A stretch of DNA of 64,000 nucleotides from JBBRYW01 sp038253945 (GTDB lineage Bacteria; Actinomycetota; Thermoleophilia; Gaiellales; Gaiellaceae): assembly GCA_038253945.1 (NCBI GenBank), contig JBBSGR010000001.1, positions 368,340-432,339 on the forward strand. Reading direction: 5' to 3'. Made by a program: the position numbers and the translations under genes. Shown one piece after another: positions 16,484 to 24,449 of the stretch. Under the pieces are notes generated by a model that did not search any database, had not been told where the DNA came from, and worked only from the letters and a program-made list of their open reading frames with translations. How positions within the stretch are numbered: the first letter of the stretch is position 1; each line of letters starts with the position of its first letter.

Positions 16484-17452
16484 GTGGAACCCTCGAGCGG
16501 GGATCACAGGCCTCACGTTTCGCCTCCGAGCCTCTGGCCGGTCGGGTTCGCCGTCGGCATCGTCTGCATCCTCGCGGGCCTGATCGTCAGCTGGGCGGCC
16601 GTGGCGGCCGGCGCGGTGATCGCAGCGGTCTTCGGCTTCCTCTGGGTGCGAGACGTGACGACGGAGCAGCGGCGTCCCGTTGCGGACGAGCCGGCCGGGA
16701 GCGGGCCCGAGATGTCGTCTCACGGCGCGCCGGCCAGACCGGCGAACGAGGGCGAAGCGGCGCTGCCCGAGCTGGACGAGGGTGAGATCGACCGCTACCC
16801 GCGCAGCAAGTTCCTCGAGGGCGCGACTCTCGGGCTCGGGGCAGCGATCGGCGGCCTCGTCACCGTGCCGGCGCTCGGCTTCATGGTCATGCCCGCCTTC
16901 CTGCATCAGGGTGCCCCCGATGTCGACCTCGGCCCGATCTCGAACTTTCCCGAGGGTCAGTGGCGCGTCGCGACGTTCCTGAAGGAGCCTGGTCAGGAGG
17001 TCTCGCGCCGCACGGCGTTCGTCCGCAACAACGGCGCCTTGAACAGCACGCCGAGCTTCACGGTGATCTCGAACCACTGCGTCCACCTCGGCTGCCCGGT
17101 GCAACCGGGCGGCCCGACTGACTCGAAGAACCAGAAGACCCTTCGGACCAAGGGCGGAGCGGAAGTCGACATCACGCCGACGCAGCCGTCCAACTTCGGC
17201 TGCCCTTGCCACGGCGGGTCGTACGACACCGAAGGGAACCGGATTGCCGGCCCGCCCGTCCGCTCGCTCGACCGCTACGAGTTCTTCATCCGGAACGGAC
17301 GTCTCTTCCTCGGCAAGACCTACAGCATCTCGCACGTGCAGGGAACGGGCAAGGACGCCCGGATCAAGCAGTACAAGCAGGCGTATCCCGGTGAGCACAT
17401 CGACGGGATCGAGTCGTGGCTCTATCCCCTCCAGCCTCCGGGGAACCCGTAG
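16484..17452 (+). CDS. qcrA: Rieske iron-sulfur subunit of menaquinol:cytochrome c reductase
   Basis: A 322-aa protein. The C-terminal half is a Rieske domain with CVHLGC (about 203) and CPCHGG (about 244), which supply the two Cys and two His ligands of the [2Fe-2S] cluster, followed by GPPVRSLDRY. It takes the first electron from menaquinol at the outer membrane face. An extra N-terminal part has two hydrophobic stretches (about 12-52) before a charged linker, then YPRSKFLEGATLGLGAAIGG, a membrane anchor near residue 105. Such long N-termini occur in actinobacterial QcrA. GTG start. Its stop shares one base with the start of qcrB. Confidence 0.92.
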   Translation: MEPSSGDHRPHVSPPSLWPVGFAVGIVCILAGLIVSWAAVAAGAVIAAVFGFLWVRDVTTEQRRPVADEPAGSGPEMSSHGAPARPANEGEAALPELDEGEIDRYPRSKFLEGATLGLGAAIGGLVTVPALGFMVMPAFLHQGAPDVDLGPISNFPEGQWRVATFLKEPGQEVSRRTAFVRNNGALNSTPSFTVISNHCVHLGCPVQPGGPTDSKNQKTLRTKGGAEVDITPTQPSNFGCPCHGGSYDTEGNRIAGPPVRSLDRYEFFIRNGRLFLGKTYSISHVQGTGKDARIKQYKQAYPGEHIDGIESWLYPLQPPGNP

Positions 17453-18246
17453 TGCCTCCTCGGAAGAAGTCGGCGCGCCGGCAGCGCATGGAGAAGATGG
17501 TGCTCTACCCGCTCGACTGGGTCGAGGAGCGCTCGGGGCTCGTCGGCGCAACGAAGTACTTCCTCTTCCGCAAGGTTCCCGGCGACACCAACTGGTTCCA
17601 CACGCTGGGCTCGGCGACGCTGACCGCGTTCCTCGTCCAGGCGCTGACGGGCGTGATCCTCGCGATGTACTACAAGCCCGACCCGAACACGGCGTACGAG
17701 TCGATCCGCTTCATCACCGATGACCTGACGCTGGGCTGGCTCGTCCGAGGCATGCACCGCTGGGGCGCGAGCGTCTTCATCATCCTGATGTTCTTCCACA
17801 TGGCGCGCGTCTTCCTCTTCGGCGCGTACAAGTATCCGCGCGAGCTGAACTGGATCATCGGCGTCCTGCTCCTCGTGATGGGCATGCTCGAGGGGTTCAG
17901 CGGCTACCTGCTCCCGTGGGATCAGACGGCCTACTGGGCCACGGTGGTCGGGATCAACCTGAACGGGACGGCGCCCTTCCTGGGGCCGTTCGTCGCGCAG
18001 TTCCTCCAGGGAGGTGCGGAGATCGGCAACGAGACGCTGAGCCGCTTCTACGCGATTCACATGCTGCTGCTCCCGGGAGCCATCATGGGGTTGATCGGCC
18101 TGCACCTCTACCTCGTGATCCGGCTCGGCGTCTCCTCGCCGCCGTGGTCGAAGGAGGCGGCGGGCTCCGACCGCGTCGACGACGGGCAGCCGTCGGCTCG
18201 CCGGGGGCTCACGAGGCCCGCCGGGCGCGGGGGGTACGCGCGATGA
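17452..18246 (+). CDS. qcrB: Cytochrome b, N-terminal (b6-type) subunit
   Basis: A 264-aa membrane protein with four main helices carrying both haems. Helix B has RGMHRWGASVFIILMFFHMA with 13 residues between the histidines; helix D has AIHMLLLPGAIMGLIGLHLY with 14 between, the b6-type spacing. GYLLPWDQTAYWA (about 150) is a conserved Q-site motif. With the downstream gene it makes a split cytochrome b like b6f and Bacillus Qcr, rather than the fused actinobacterial form. The GTG at 17452 overlaps the Rieske stop by one base. The TGA at 18244 overlaps the first micro-ORF start of an 86-bp repeat pair. A 30-residue polar tail follows the last helix. Confidence 0.93.
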   Translation: MPPRKKSARRQRMEKMVLYPLDWVEERSGLVGATKYFLFRKVPGDTNWFHTLGSATLTAFLVQALTGVILAMYYKPDPNTAYESIRFITDDLTLGWLVRGMHRWGASVFIILMFFHMARVFLFGAYKYPRELNWIIGVLLLVMGMLEGFSGYLLPWDQTAYWATVVGINLNGTAPFLGPFVAQFLQGGAEIGNETLSRFYAIHMLLLPGAIMGLIGLHLYLVIRLGVSSPPWSKEAAGSDRVDDGQPSARRGLTRPAGRGGYAR

Positions 18247-18418
18247 GCACCCTACGGGTCTGGGGTCGCCGGAGTGACGCCTACGGTCGTCAGTCGCCCG
18301 CTCCGCATGAGCTTCACGAGGTTGACCTATGACCGTCCTACGGGTCTGGGGTCGCCGGAGTGACGCCTGCGGTCGTCAGTCGCCCGCTCCGCATGAGCCT
18401 CAAGAGGCTGGCGTATGA
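18243..18418 (+). repeat. Two tandem 86-bp units forming coupled micro-ORFs between qcrB and qcrC
   Basis: Units begin at 18243 and 18329, and qcrC begins at 18415: an exact 86-bp period. Each unit starts with ATGA and is open for 29 codons (18243-18332 and 18329-18418), its TGA overlapping the next ATG. The two units differ at few positions; both hold CTACGGGTCTGGGGTCGCCG. They are recognisably related to the ccmA/ccmB array (CTACG, TCGCCG, ACGCCT, CCGCA and TTxACC blocks in the same order). The first unit start repeats the opening codons of qcrC (ATG AGC ACC), as if the units had been inserted into an original ATGA overlap of qcrB and qcrC. Confidence 0.9.
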
Positions 18419-19230
18419 GCACCCGCCTGGACGAGCGGCGGGCGGCGTTCCAGCGCTACAAGGAGGACGTCAAGGACCGGGGGAAGCCCTTCTACCCGTT
18501 CGCGATGTTCCACGACACGGTGATGAGCCTCGTCGTCGTCGTCGTCATCATCGCCCTCGCCGTGATCTGGAAGTTCACGGCGCACGAGCAGCCCGACGCG
18601 ACAGGCTGGCTCGGGCCGCTCTACACCGACAAGGCCGACCCCGGCACGACGAACTTCGTGCCGCGCCCCGACTGGTACTTCTACTTCCTCTTCTACCTGC
18701 TGCGGATCTTCAAGTGGCCGAACTCGGTCATTCTCGGCACGGTCGGCATCCCGACGATCGCGCTCATGCTGCTGCTGGCGCTCCCGTTCATCGACCTGCG
18801 TCGCGAGCGCCGGCTGCTCCGCCGCCCGGTCGCCGTGGTGGCGGCGATCCTCACGGTGCTCTCCATGGGCGTCCTGACCTTCAAGGGGGCGACTGCGCGG
18901 GAGTCGCTCGGCAGCGAGAACCTCGCGGCCGTTCCTCAGTGGGTGAAGAAGGAGGGCCTGCCGAAGAATGCGATCCCCGGGGCCCGGCTCTTCGCCCAGG
19001 CCGGCTGCCTCAACTGCCACTCGTACATCAACACCGGCGGCGGCTTCGCGGGCGCGCCGGACCTCACCGCCGAGGGCTCGAAGAACAAGGGAACCGACTT
19101 TCAGATCCGCCACCTCAAGTGCCCCTCCTGCGTGAACCCCGGCTCGCCGATGCCGCCCTTCGCCTCGCTCGGCACGAAGAACCTGCAGAACCTCGCCACG
19201 TTCCTCGAGGCCTCGAAGGGCGCGAAGTAG
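18415..19230 (+). CDS. qcrC: Cytochrome b C-terminal subunit fused to a cytochrome c domain
   Basis: A 271-aa fusion. Residues about 28-150 equal b6f subunit IV: three hydrophobic helices and the quinol-site motif PRPDWYFYFLFYLLRIF (PDWY in place of PEWY, a form found in menaquinol enzymes). Residues about 170-271 form a monohaem cytochrome c domain with CLNCH (about 196) and a candidate distal Met in PGSPMPPFASLG. A further pair of Cys (CPSC) lies between. The domain accepts electrons from the Rieske protein outside the membrane. ATG at 18415 overlaps the stop of the second 86-bp unit. Bacillus QcrC is a comparable fusion. Confidence 0.92.
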   Translation: MSTRLDERRAAFQRYKEDVKDRGKPFYPFAMFHDTVMSLVVVVVIIALAVIWKFTAHEQPDATGWLGPLYTDKADPGTTNFVPRPDWYFYFLFYLLRIFKWPNSVILGTVGIPTIALMLLLALPFIDLRRERRLLRRPVAVVAAILTVLSMGVLTFKGATARESLGSENLAAVPQWVKKEGLPKNAIPGARLFAQAGCLNCHSYINTGGGFAGAPDLTAEGSKNKGTDFQIRHLKCPSCVNPGSPMPPFASLGTKNLQNLATFLEASKGAK

Positions 19231-19251
19231 CGGCCGGGCGAAAGGTCGTCG

Positions 19252-19842
19252 ACGAACATCTTCCTGGGCATAACCGGGGCGTCGGGCGCTCCCTACGCCG
19301 GGCGTCTGCTCGAGGCGCTCGCGGACGCCGACTGCGAGGTCGGTGTCTGCGCCTCTGCGGCCGGCGTCGAGGTGCTCGCCACCGAGCTCTACGGCGACGC
19401 GTCGCTCCCGCGCGACGAGACGCTCGCCCGCTTCATCGAGCCGGCCCACGGTGCGGCGCGGGTGTACGACCCGAACGATTGGAAGGCGCCGTACGCGAGC
19501 GGCTCGGCGCGGGTCGACGGCTACGTCGTCTGCCCGTGCTCGATGGGAACGCTCGGCACCGTGGCGACGGGTGCGATGGCCAATCTCATTCACCGCGCAG
19601 TCAGCGTCGCGCTCAAGGAGGGCCGCAAGCTCGTGCTCGTGCCGAGGGAGACCCCCCTCTCGACGATCCACCTCGAGAACATGCTCCGGCTCCGCCAGGC
19701 CGGTGCGGTGATCCTCTTCGCGGCCCCGGGCTTCTACCACGGCGCAAGCTCCGTGGACGATCTGGTCGACTTCGTGGTCGGCCGCTGCCTCGACCAGCTC
19801 GGCCTCGAGCAGACTCTGGTCCGGCGATGGGGTCAGAAATGA
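19252..19842 (+). CDS. ubiX: Flavin prenyltransferase UbiX
   Basis: A 196-aa flavoprotein that makes prenylated FMN for UbiD. It begins with the family N-terminus NIFLGITGASGAPYAGRLLEAL, has PCSMGTLGTVATGAMANLIHRA (about 91-112), LVPRETPLSTIHLENML (about 125-141) and the C-terminal GRCLDQLGL. No ATG, GTG or TTG precedes the conserved start; the frame runs straight from the qcrC stop. ACG at 19252 is six nt after GAAAGG and gives the expected N-terminus, so I use it; ATG-type starts further in (ctc-gag-gtg near 19370) would remove the FMN-binding loop. Its stop overlaps ubiE as ATGA. Confidence 0.87.
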   Translation, partial: TNIFLGITGASGAPYAGRLLEALADADCEVGVCASAAGVEVLATELYGDASLPRDETLARFIEPAHGAARVYDPNDWKAPYASGSARVDGYVVCPCSMGTLGTVATGAMANLIHRAVSVALKEGRKLVLVPRETPLSTIHLENMLRLRQAGAVILFAAPGFYHGASSVDDLVDFVVGRCLDQLGLEQTLVRRWGQK

Positions 19843-20522
19843 GCCTAGAGGCAGGCGTTCTGGCGCCGGACGCCGTCCGCCGCATGTTCGACCGGATCGC
19901 GCCGGTCTACGACGCCATGAACCGCGTCATGACGGTGGGTCTCGACCGGCGCTGGCGCCGGATTGCTGCTCGGTCGGTCGTCACAGCCGGAGCCAGGGTC
20001 CTCGACGCCTGTTGTGGGACCGGGGATCTAGCTATTGCCGCACGCGAAGCGGGCGGCGATGTGACCGGCCTCGACTTCTCCGAGCGGATGCTCGAGCGCG
20101 CGCGCGCCAAAGCGCCCGATGTGGAGTGGGTGCGCGGCGACCTCCTGGCGCTGCCGTTCCCCGACGGGGCCTTCGACGCTGCGACGGTTGGGTTCGGCGT
20201 GCGCAACGTCGAGGATCTGGAGGGCGCGCTCGCCGAGCTTCGCCGCGTCCTGCGGGGCGGCGGCCGTCTCGCGATCCTCGAGATCACGCGCCCTCGCGGT
20301 CTCCTTACGCCCTTCTACCGGCTCTGGTTCGACGCCCTGATCCCCCTCGCCGGCAAGCTCCTGCCGGGCGGCTCGGCCTATGCGTACCTACCGGCGAGCG
20401 TCCGCCGCTTTCCCGGGCCCGAGCAGCTGACCGCGATGCTCGAGGCGGTCGGCTTCAACGCGGTCTCGTTTCGCCTGTTCGCCGGAGGGATAGTGGCACT
20501 GCACGTGGGGGACGCGCCATGA
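19839..20522 (+). CDS. ubiE: Demethylmenaquinone methyltransferase (UbiE/MenG family)
   Basis: A 227-aa class I SAM methyltransferase that adds the C-methyl group in the last step of menaquinone synthesis. Motifs: RMFDRIAPVYDAMNRVMTVGLDRRWR (about 12-37, UbiE signature 1), VLDACCGTGDLA (SAM site, about 56), LDFSERML, and VGFGVRNVEDLEGALAELRRVLRGGG (about 117-142, signature 2). The ATG at 19839 overlaps the ubiX stop; an upstream in-frame ATG at 19827 would add four residues. Confidence 0.93.
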   Translation: MSLEAGVLAPDAVRRMFDRIAPVYDAMNRVMTVGLDRRWRRIAARSVVTAGARVLDACCGTGDLAIAAREAGGDVTGLDFSERMLERARAKAPDVEWVRGDLLALPFPDGAFDAATVGFGVRNVEDLEGALAELRRVLRGGGRLAILEITRPRGLLTPFYRLWFDALIPLAGKLLPGGSAYAYLPASVRRFPGPEQLTAMLEAVGFNAVSFRLFAGGIVALHVGDAP

Positions 20523-21418
20523 CCGCGCTCGCGAGCATCGCCCGGACCCCCGGCCTCGACGCGTACCTCGAGGCGGTCGAGGAGCGGCTCGAGGCGAGCG
20601 TCGGTTGCTACAGCGGAACAGCCGCGCGGGCCGCCGCCGCAGCGCTCGCGGGGGGCAAGCGCCTTCGTCCGCTGCTCGTCTTCCTGGCGTCGCCCCGCGG
20701 GGCTCCGCCGCCGCTCGCGGCCGGCGTGGCGGTCGAGCTGGTTCACATGGCGACGCTCGTGCACGACGACCTGATCGACGGCGCGAAGCTTCGGCACGGC
20801 CGGCCTTCGGTGTGGAGCGTGCACGGGCCGGCAACCGCCGTCACGACCGGCGACTACCTCTTCGCCCGCGGGTTCAGCGAGCTCGCGAGCGCCGGGGACG
20901 TCGAGAAGGTCGACCTGCTTGCCGGAGTGGCCGTCTCCCTCTCGCGGGGGGAAGCGCTCCAGCGCCGCCAGGCGTTCGATCCCGACACGTCGATCGAGAG
21001 CTACTTCGAGCGCTGCCTGCTGAAGACGGGGAAGCTGTTCGAGGCGGCCTGCCGCCTGGGCGGAGGCTCGGGGGAGTTCGGGCTGGCGCTCGGGATGGCT
21101 TTCCAGATCGCCGACGACGTCCTGGACTGCGCCGGCGACGCCGCCGAGACCGGCAAGGTGCCAGGAACGGATCTTCGCGAGGGAACGCCCACGCTTCCGC
21201 TTCTCCTGGCCGCTCGAGAGGATCCGGTCGTGCGTCGCGCGCTCGGCGGAGGCTCGCTGGACGGCGCGCTCGTTCGCGTCGCTGCCACCGGTGCTCTCGA
21301 GCGCTCGCGTGAGGTCGCCCTGCAGTACGCGGCCCGGGCGCGCGCGGCTCTGAACGGCGCGCTCCATCGCGGCGAGCTGGAGGCGCTCACCTACGCTGTC
21401 GTGGATCGTGAGAGGTAG
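20519..21418 (+). CDS. Polyprenyl diphosphate synthase
   Basis: A 299-aa trans-prenyltransferase that elongates FPP/GGPP to the side chain of menaquinone. The first Asp-rich motif is LVHDDLID (about 79), slightly short of the full DDxxD; the second is FQIADDVLD (about 198); GGKRLRP (about 42) binds the allylic or IPP diphosphate. ATG at 20519 overlaps the ubiE stop (ATGA). Chain length cannot be read from sequence; heptaprenyl to nonaprenyl is plausible. The position between ubiE and mqnE supports menaquinone use. Confidence 0.88.
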   Translation: MTALASIARTPGLDAYLEAVEERLEASVGCYSGTAARAAAAALAGGKRLRPLLVFLASPRGAPPPLAAGVAVELVHMATLVHDDLIDGAKLRHGRPSVWSVHGPATAVTTGDYLFARGFSELASAGDVEKVDLLAGVAVSLSRGEALQRRQAFDPDTSIESYFERCLLKTGKLFEAACRLGGGSGEFGLALGMAFQIADDVLDCAGDAAETGKVPGTDLREGTPTLPLLLAAREDPVVRRALGGGSLDGALVRVAATGALERSREVALQYAARARAALNGALHRGELEALTYAVVDRER

Positions 21419-21424
21419 TCAGGA

Positions 21425-22609
21425 GTGACCGTCGCGGGAGCGGTCTCGTCGCTCGAACTCGTCCGTGACAAGGTCGAGGCGAACGAGCGTCTCGACTTCG
21501 AGGACGGGCTCGTCCTGCTCGAATCCGACGACCTGCTCGCGCTCGGGGAGCTCGCGGATCTTGCGCGCCGGAGACGCGGCGGGACGGACGACGTCTACTT
21601 CGTCCAGAACCTCTACCTGAACCAGACGAACGTCTGCCGGGTCAAGTGCAAGTTCTGCGCCTTCGCGGTCACGCAGAGGCAGGCCGAGGCCTACACCTAC
21701 TCCGGCCAGGAGCTGGCGGAGGACGCGCTTCGGCAGCGGGAGCTGACGGGCTTCACGGAGATCCACATGGTGGGCGGGGAGTCCCCGCACGTCGACCTCG
21801 ACTACTACGTCGAGATCGTGAGCCGGCTCCACGAGGCGTTGCCCGACGTGCACCTGAAGCTCTTCACGGCGAGCGAGATCCACCACATGACGAAGCTCTC
21901 CGGCCTCTCCCACGAGGCGGTCCTGCGCGAGCTGCGCTCGGCCGGGCTCGGCTCGCTTCCCGGCGGCGGCGCGGAGGTGTTCGCGGATCGCGTCCGGCGA
22001 CTCGTCGCTCCGGGCAAGGAATCTTCGGACACCTGGCTCCACGTGCATCGGACGGCGCACGAGCTGGGGATCCCGACGCACTGCACGATGCTCTACGGGC
22101 ACGTGGAGACCTACGAGGAGCGGATCGATCACCTGCTTCGGCTCCGCGAGCTTCAGGACTCCACGGGCGGCTTCCTCGCCTTCATCCCGCTCGCGTTTCA
22201 TCCGGAGAACACGGTCTTCGAGCGACGCGGCTGGCGGCACACGACGGGGAGCGATGACCTGAAGATGATCGCCGTCTCCCGCCTGATGCTCGACAACATC
22301 GCGAACGTCAAGGCCTACTGGATCATGATGGGGCTGCCGCTTGCCCAGGTCGCGCTCCACTTCGGCGCGAACGACGTCCAGGGCACGGTCGTCCGCGAGC
22401 AGATCTTCCATGCGGCGGGCGCGCGCACCGAGACGGAGCAAAAGATCGAGGAGCTCGTCCGCATCGTCCGAGCGGCGGGCCGAGCGCCGGTCCAGCGTGA
22501 CACGCTCTACAACCCGTTACGAATTTGGAACAATCCTTCCACAACTGCCCCCTCAGGACCCGACCGGGGACAGTCCCCGAACCGGGCCCTCGTGGACATG
22601 GCCGAATGA
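21425..22609 (+). CDS. mqnE: Aminodeoxyfutalosine synthase (radical SAM) MqnE
   Basis: A 394-aa radical SAM enzyme that joins the MqnA product 3-[(1-carboxyvinyl)oxy]benzoate to SAM-derived adenosine to give aminofutalosine. The cluster motif is CRVKCKFC (about 70-77), after YFVQNLYLNQTNV. Later motifs: TEIHMVGGESP, SLPGGGAEVF and MLYGHVETYEER. The last 20 or so residues (after LRIWNNP) are encoded by a copy of the GGGGACAG palindrome family and look like an acquired tail. GTG start with AGGAG close upstream. The stop overlaps mqnA as ATGA. Confidence 0.93.
   Translation: MTVAGAVSSLELVRDKVEANERLDFEDGLVLLESDDLLALGELADLARRRRGGTDDVYFVQNLYLNQTNVCRVKCKFCAFAVTQRQAEAYTYSGQELAEDALRQRELTGFTEIHMVGGESPHVDLDYYVEIVSRLHEALPDVHLKLFTASEIHHMTKLSGLSHEAVLRELRSAGLGSLPGGGAEVFADRVRRLVAPGKESSDTWLHVHRTAHELGIPTHCTMLYGHVETYEERIDHLLRLRELQDSTGGFLAFIPLAFHPENTVFERRGWRHTTGSDDLKMIAVSRLMLDNIANVKAYWIMMGLPLAQVALHFGANDVQGTVVREQIFHAAGARTETEQKIEELVRIVRAAGRAPVQRDTLYNPLRIWNNPSTTAPSGPDRGQSPNRALVDMAE
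22546..22600 (+). repeat. Single copy of the GGGGACAG-CCCC palindrome family in the 3' end of mqnE
   Basis: CGGGGACAGTCCCCG (22565-22579) is a perfect palindrome around a central A, flanked by gaccc and gaacc. It lies in frame inside the last codons of mqnE, adding a DRGQSPNRA-type tail, and ends a few bases before the mqnE/mqnA overlap. The same core occurs at 41450-41527 and, with G for T, at 59284-59592. Confidence 0.75.
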
Positions 22610-23367
22610 TCCGCCTCGGCCGCATCGGCTACGTCAACATGGCGCCGGTCTTCTACCGGCTCGAGGCCGAGGTCGAGGAGGTCGTCGGCGTCCCGACGGA
22701 GCTCAACCGGCTGCTGCTCGCCGGCGCTTGCGACATTGCCCCGATCTCCTCGATCGAATACGCGCGGCACGCCGGCCGGCTCCGCCTGTTGCCGCGGCTC
22801 TGCGTGTCATCCGAAGGCGCGGTCGACTCGATCCAGCTCGTCTCCCGGCTCCCGCTCGAGCACGTCCGCTCGATCGCCGTCACCCCGGAGAGCGCCACCT
22901 CGGTCGTGCTGACGAAGGTGCTGTTGCCGGAGGCGGAGCACGTCGCGCTCGGGGAGAAGGCCGACGCCAAGCTTCTGATCGGCGACGCCGCCCTCCAGAG
23001 TGCGTTCGAGGACCCCACGCCGCACCATGATCTCGGCCGCCTGTGGCTCGAGCGCACCGGGCTGCCGATGGTGTTCGCGGTCTGGGCGGCGCGAGAGCCT
23101 TCCGATCCCGCGCTCGCGGAGCTCGAGGACGCGCTCGTCGCCTCGGTGCGCCGAGCGCGGGCCGAGCCAGAGCGTCTCGCGCGCGAGGCGAGCGAGCGGT
23201 ACGGCTACCCGGCGGGCTTCCTGGCCCGCTACTTCGAGAAGCTCCACTACAGCTTCGGGCCGCGCGAGCGAGCGGGGCTGATGACGTTCCTCGAGCTCGC
23301 CCAAGAAGCAGGCGAGCTCGAGAGGGTTCCGGAGCTCCGTTTCGTAAGGGAGGAAGTGCCGGCGTGA
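22606..23367 (+). CDS. mqnA: Chorismate dehydratase MqnA
   Basis: A 253-aa periplasmic-binding-fold enzyme that dehydrates chorismate to 3-[(1-carboxyvinyl)oxy]benzoate, the entry to the futalosine pathway. It begins IRLGRIGYVNMAPVFYRLE, the family start, then VPTELNRLLLAGACDIAPISSIEYA (about 34-58), VTPESATSVVLTKVLL (about 88) and GDAALQ (about 127). ATG at 22606 overlaps the mqnE stop (ATGA). AGGGAGGAA near its 3' end provides the ribosome site for mqnC. Confidence 0.95.
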   Translation: MIRLGRIGYVNMAPVFYRLEAEVEEVVGVPTELNRLLLAGACDIAPISSIEYARHAGRLRLLPRLCVSSEGAVDSIQLVSRLPLEHVRSIAVTPESATSVVLTKVLLPEAEHVALGEKADAKLLIGDAALQSAFEDPTPHHDLGRLWLERTGLPMVFAVWAAREPSDPALAELEDALVASVRRARAEPERLAREASERYGYPAGFLARYFEKLHYSFGPRERAGLMTFLELAQEAGELERVPELRFVREEVPA

Positions 23368-24449
23368 CGGTCGCCGCAGTTCTCGACAAGGCCGTCTCAG
23401 GCGAGCGGATCGACGAGGCCGATGCACAGGAGCTGCTCGAGTCGCGCGACCTCGTCGCAGTCGGGCGCGCCGCCGACGAGCTCCGCGCGCGCAAGACAGA
23501 CGCGGCACGCGTGACGTTCATCATCGACCGGAACCTCAACTACACGAACATTTGCTACACGGATTGCGACTTCTGCGCGTTCTACCGCTCTCCCGGGGAC
23601 CGCCGGGAGGGCTATCTGCTCCCGAAGCCCGTCATCTTCAAGAAGATCGAGGAGACGCTCGCCCTCGGCGGCACCGGCCTGCTCATGCAGGGCGGCCACC
23701 ATCCCGACCTCGGCATCGACTACTACGAGGACCTCTTCGGCTCGATCAAGAAGCGCTACCGGGTCCACCTGCACGCGCTTTCGCCCTCCGAGATCCAGCA
23801 CATCGCGCGCCGCTCGAAGCTCGACATCCCGCAGACGCTGTCGCGACTCCGAGACGCGGGGCTCGACTCGATTCCGGGCGGCGGCGCGGAGGTCCTCGTC
23901 GACCGCGTGCGCAACGTCATCGCCCCCAAGAAGACGACCTCGGCCGAGTGGCTCGGCGTCATGCGTCACGCGCATCGCCTCGGCATCTCGACCACGGCGA
24001 CGATGATGTACGGGCACGTCGAGACGCTCGCCGAGCGCGTCGAGCACATGCGGTTGATCCGCGCGCTGCAGGACGACACACACGGCTTTCGCGCCTTCAT
24101 CTCCTGGACGTTTCAGCGCGACGGCAACCGCCTCTCGGACCGGGTGCCGGACGTGGCGATGCCGACGTCCTTCGACTACCTCCTGACCCAGGCGGTCAGC
24201 CGGATCTTCCTCGACAACATCGACCACATCCAGTCCTCCTGGGTGACGCAGGGACTCAAGATCGGCCAGGTCGCACTCGGGTTCGGCGCGGACGACATGG
24301 GCTCGGTGATGATCGAGGAGAACGTCGTCTCCGCCGCCGGGACGACGCACCGCACCTCCGCCGACGAGCTGGCGCACCTGATCAAGGCGCTCGGCAAGAC
24401 GCCGGTTCAGCGCGATACCCTCTATCGGGACGTCAAGGTCTGGAACTAG
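23364..24449 (+). CDS. mqnC: Cyclic dehypoxanthinyl futalosine synthase (radical SAM) MqnC
   Basis: A 361-aa radical SAM enzyme that cyclises dehypoxanthine futalosine. The cluster motif is CYTDCDFCAFYR (about 67-78) after FIIDRNLNYTNI, followed by LMQGGHHPDLGIDYYEDLF (about 107), SIPGGGAEVLVDRVR (about 170) and MMYGHVET. GTG at 23364 overlaps the mqnA stop and is preceded by AGGGAGGAA. With MqnE, MqnA, the UbiA-like protein, UbiD/UbiX and UbiE this gives most of the futalosine route; MqnB/MqnD are not in the window. Confidence 0.95.
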   Translation: MTVAAVLDKAVSGERIDEADAQELLESRDLVAVGRAADELRARKTDAARVTFIIDRNLNYTNICYTDCDFCAFYRSPGDRREGYLLPKPVIFKKIEETLALGGTGLLMQGGHHPDLGIDYYEDLFGSIKKRYRVHLHALSPSEIQHIARRSKLDIPQTLSRLRDAGLDSIPGGGAEVLVDRVRNVIAPKKTTSAEWLGVMRHAHRLGISTTATMMYGHVETLAERVEHMRLIRALQDDTHGFRAFISWTFQRDGNRLSDRVPDVAMPTSFDYLLTQAVSRIFLDNIDHIQSSWVTQGLKIGQVALGFGADDMGSVMIEENVVSAAGTTHRTSADELAHLIKALGKTPVQRDTLYRDVKVWN

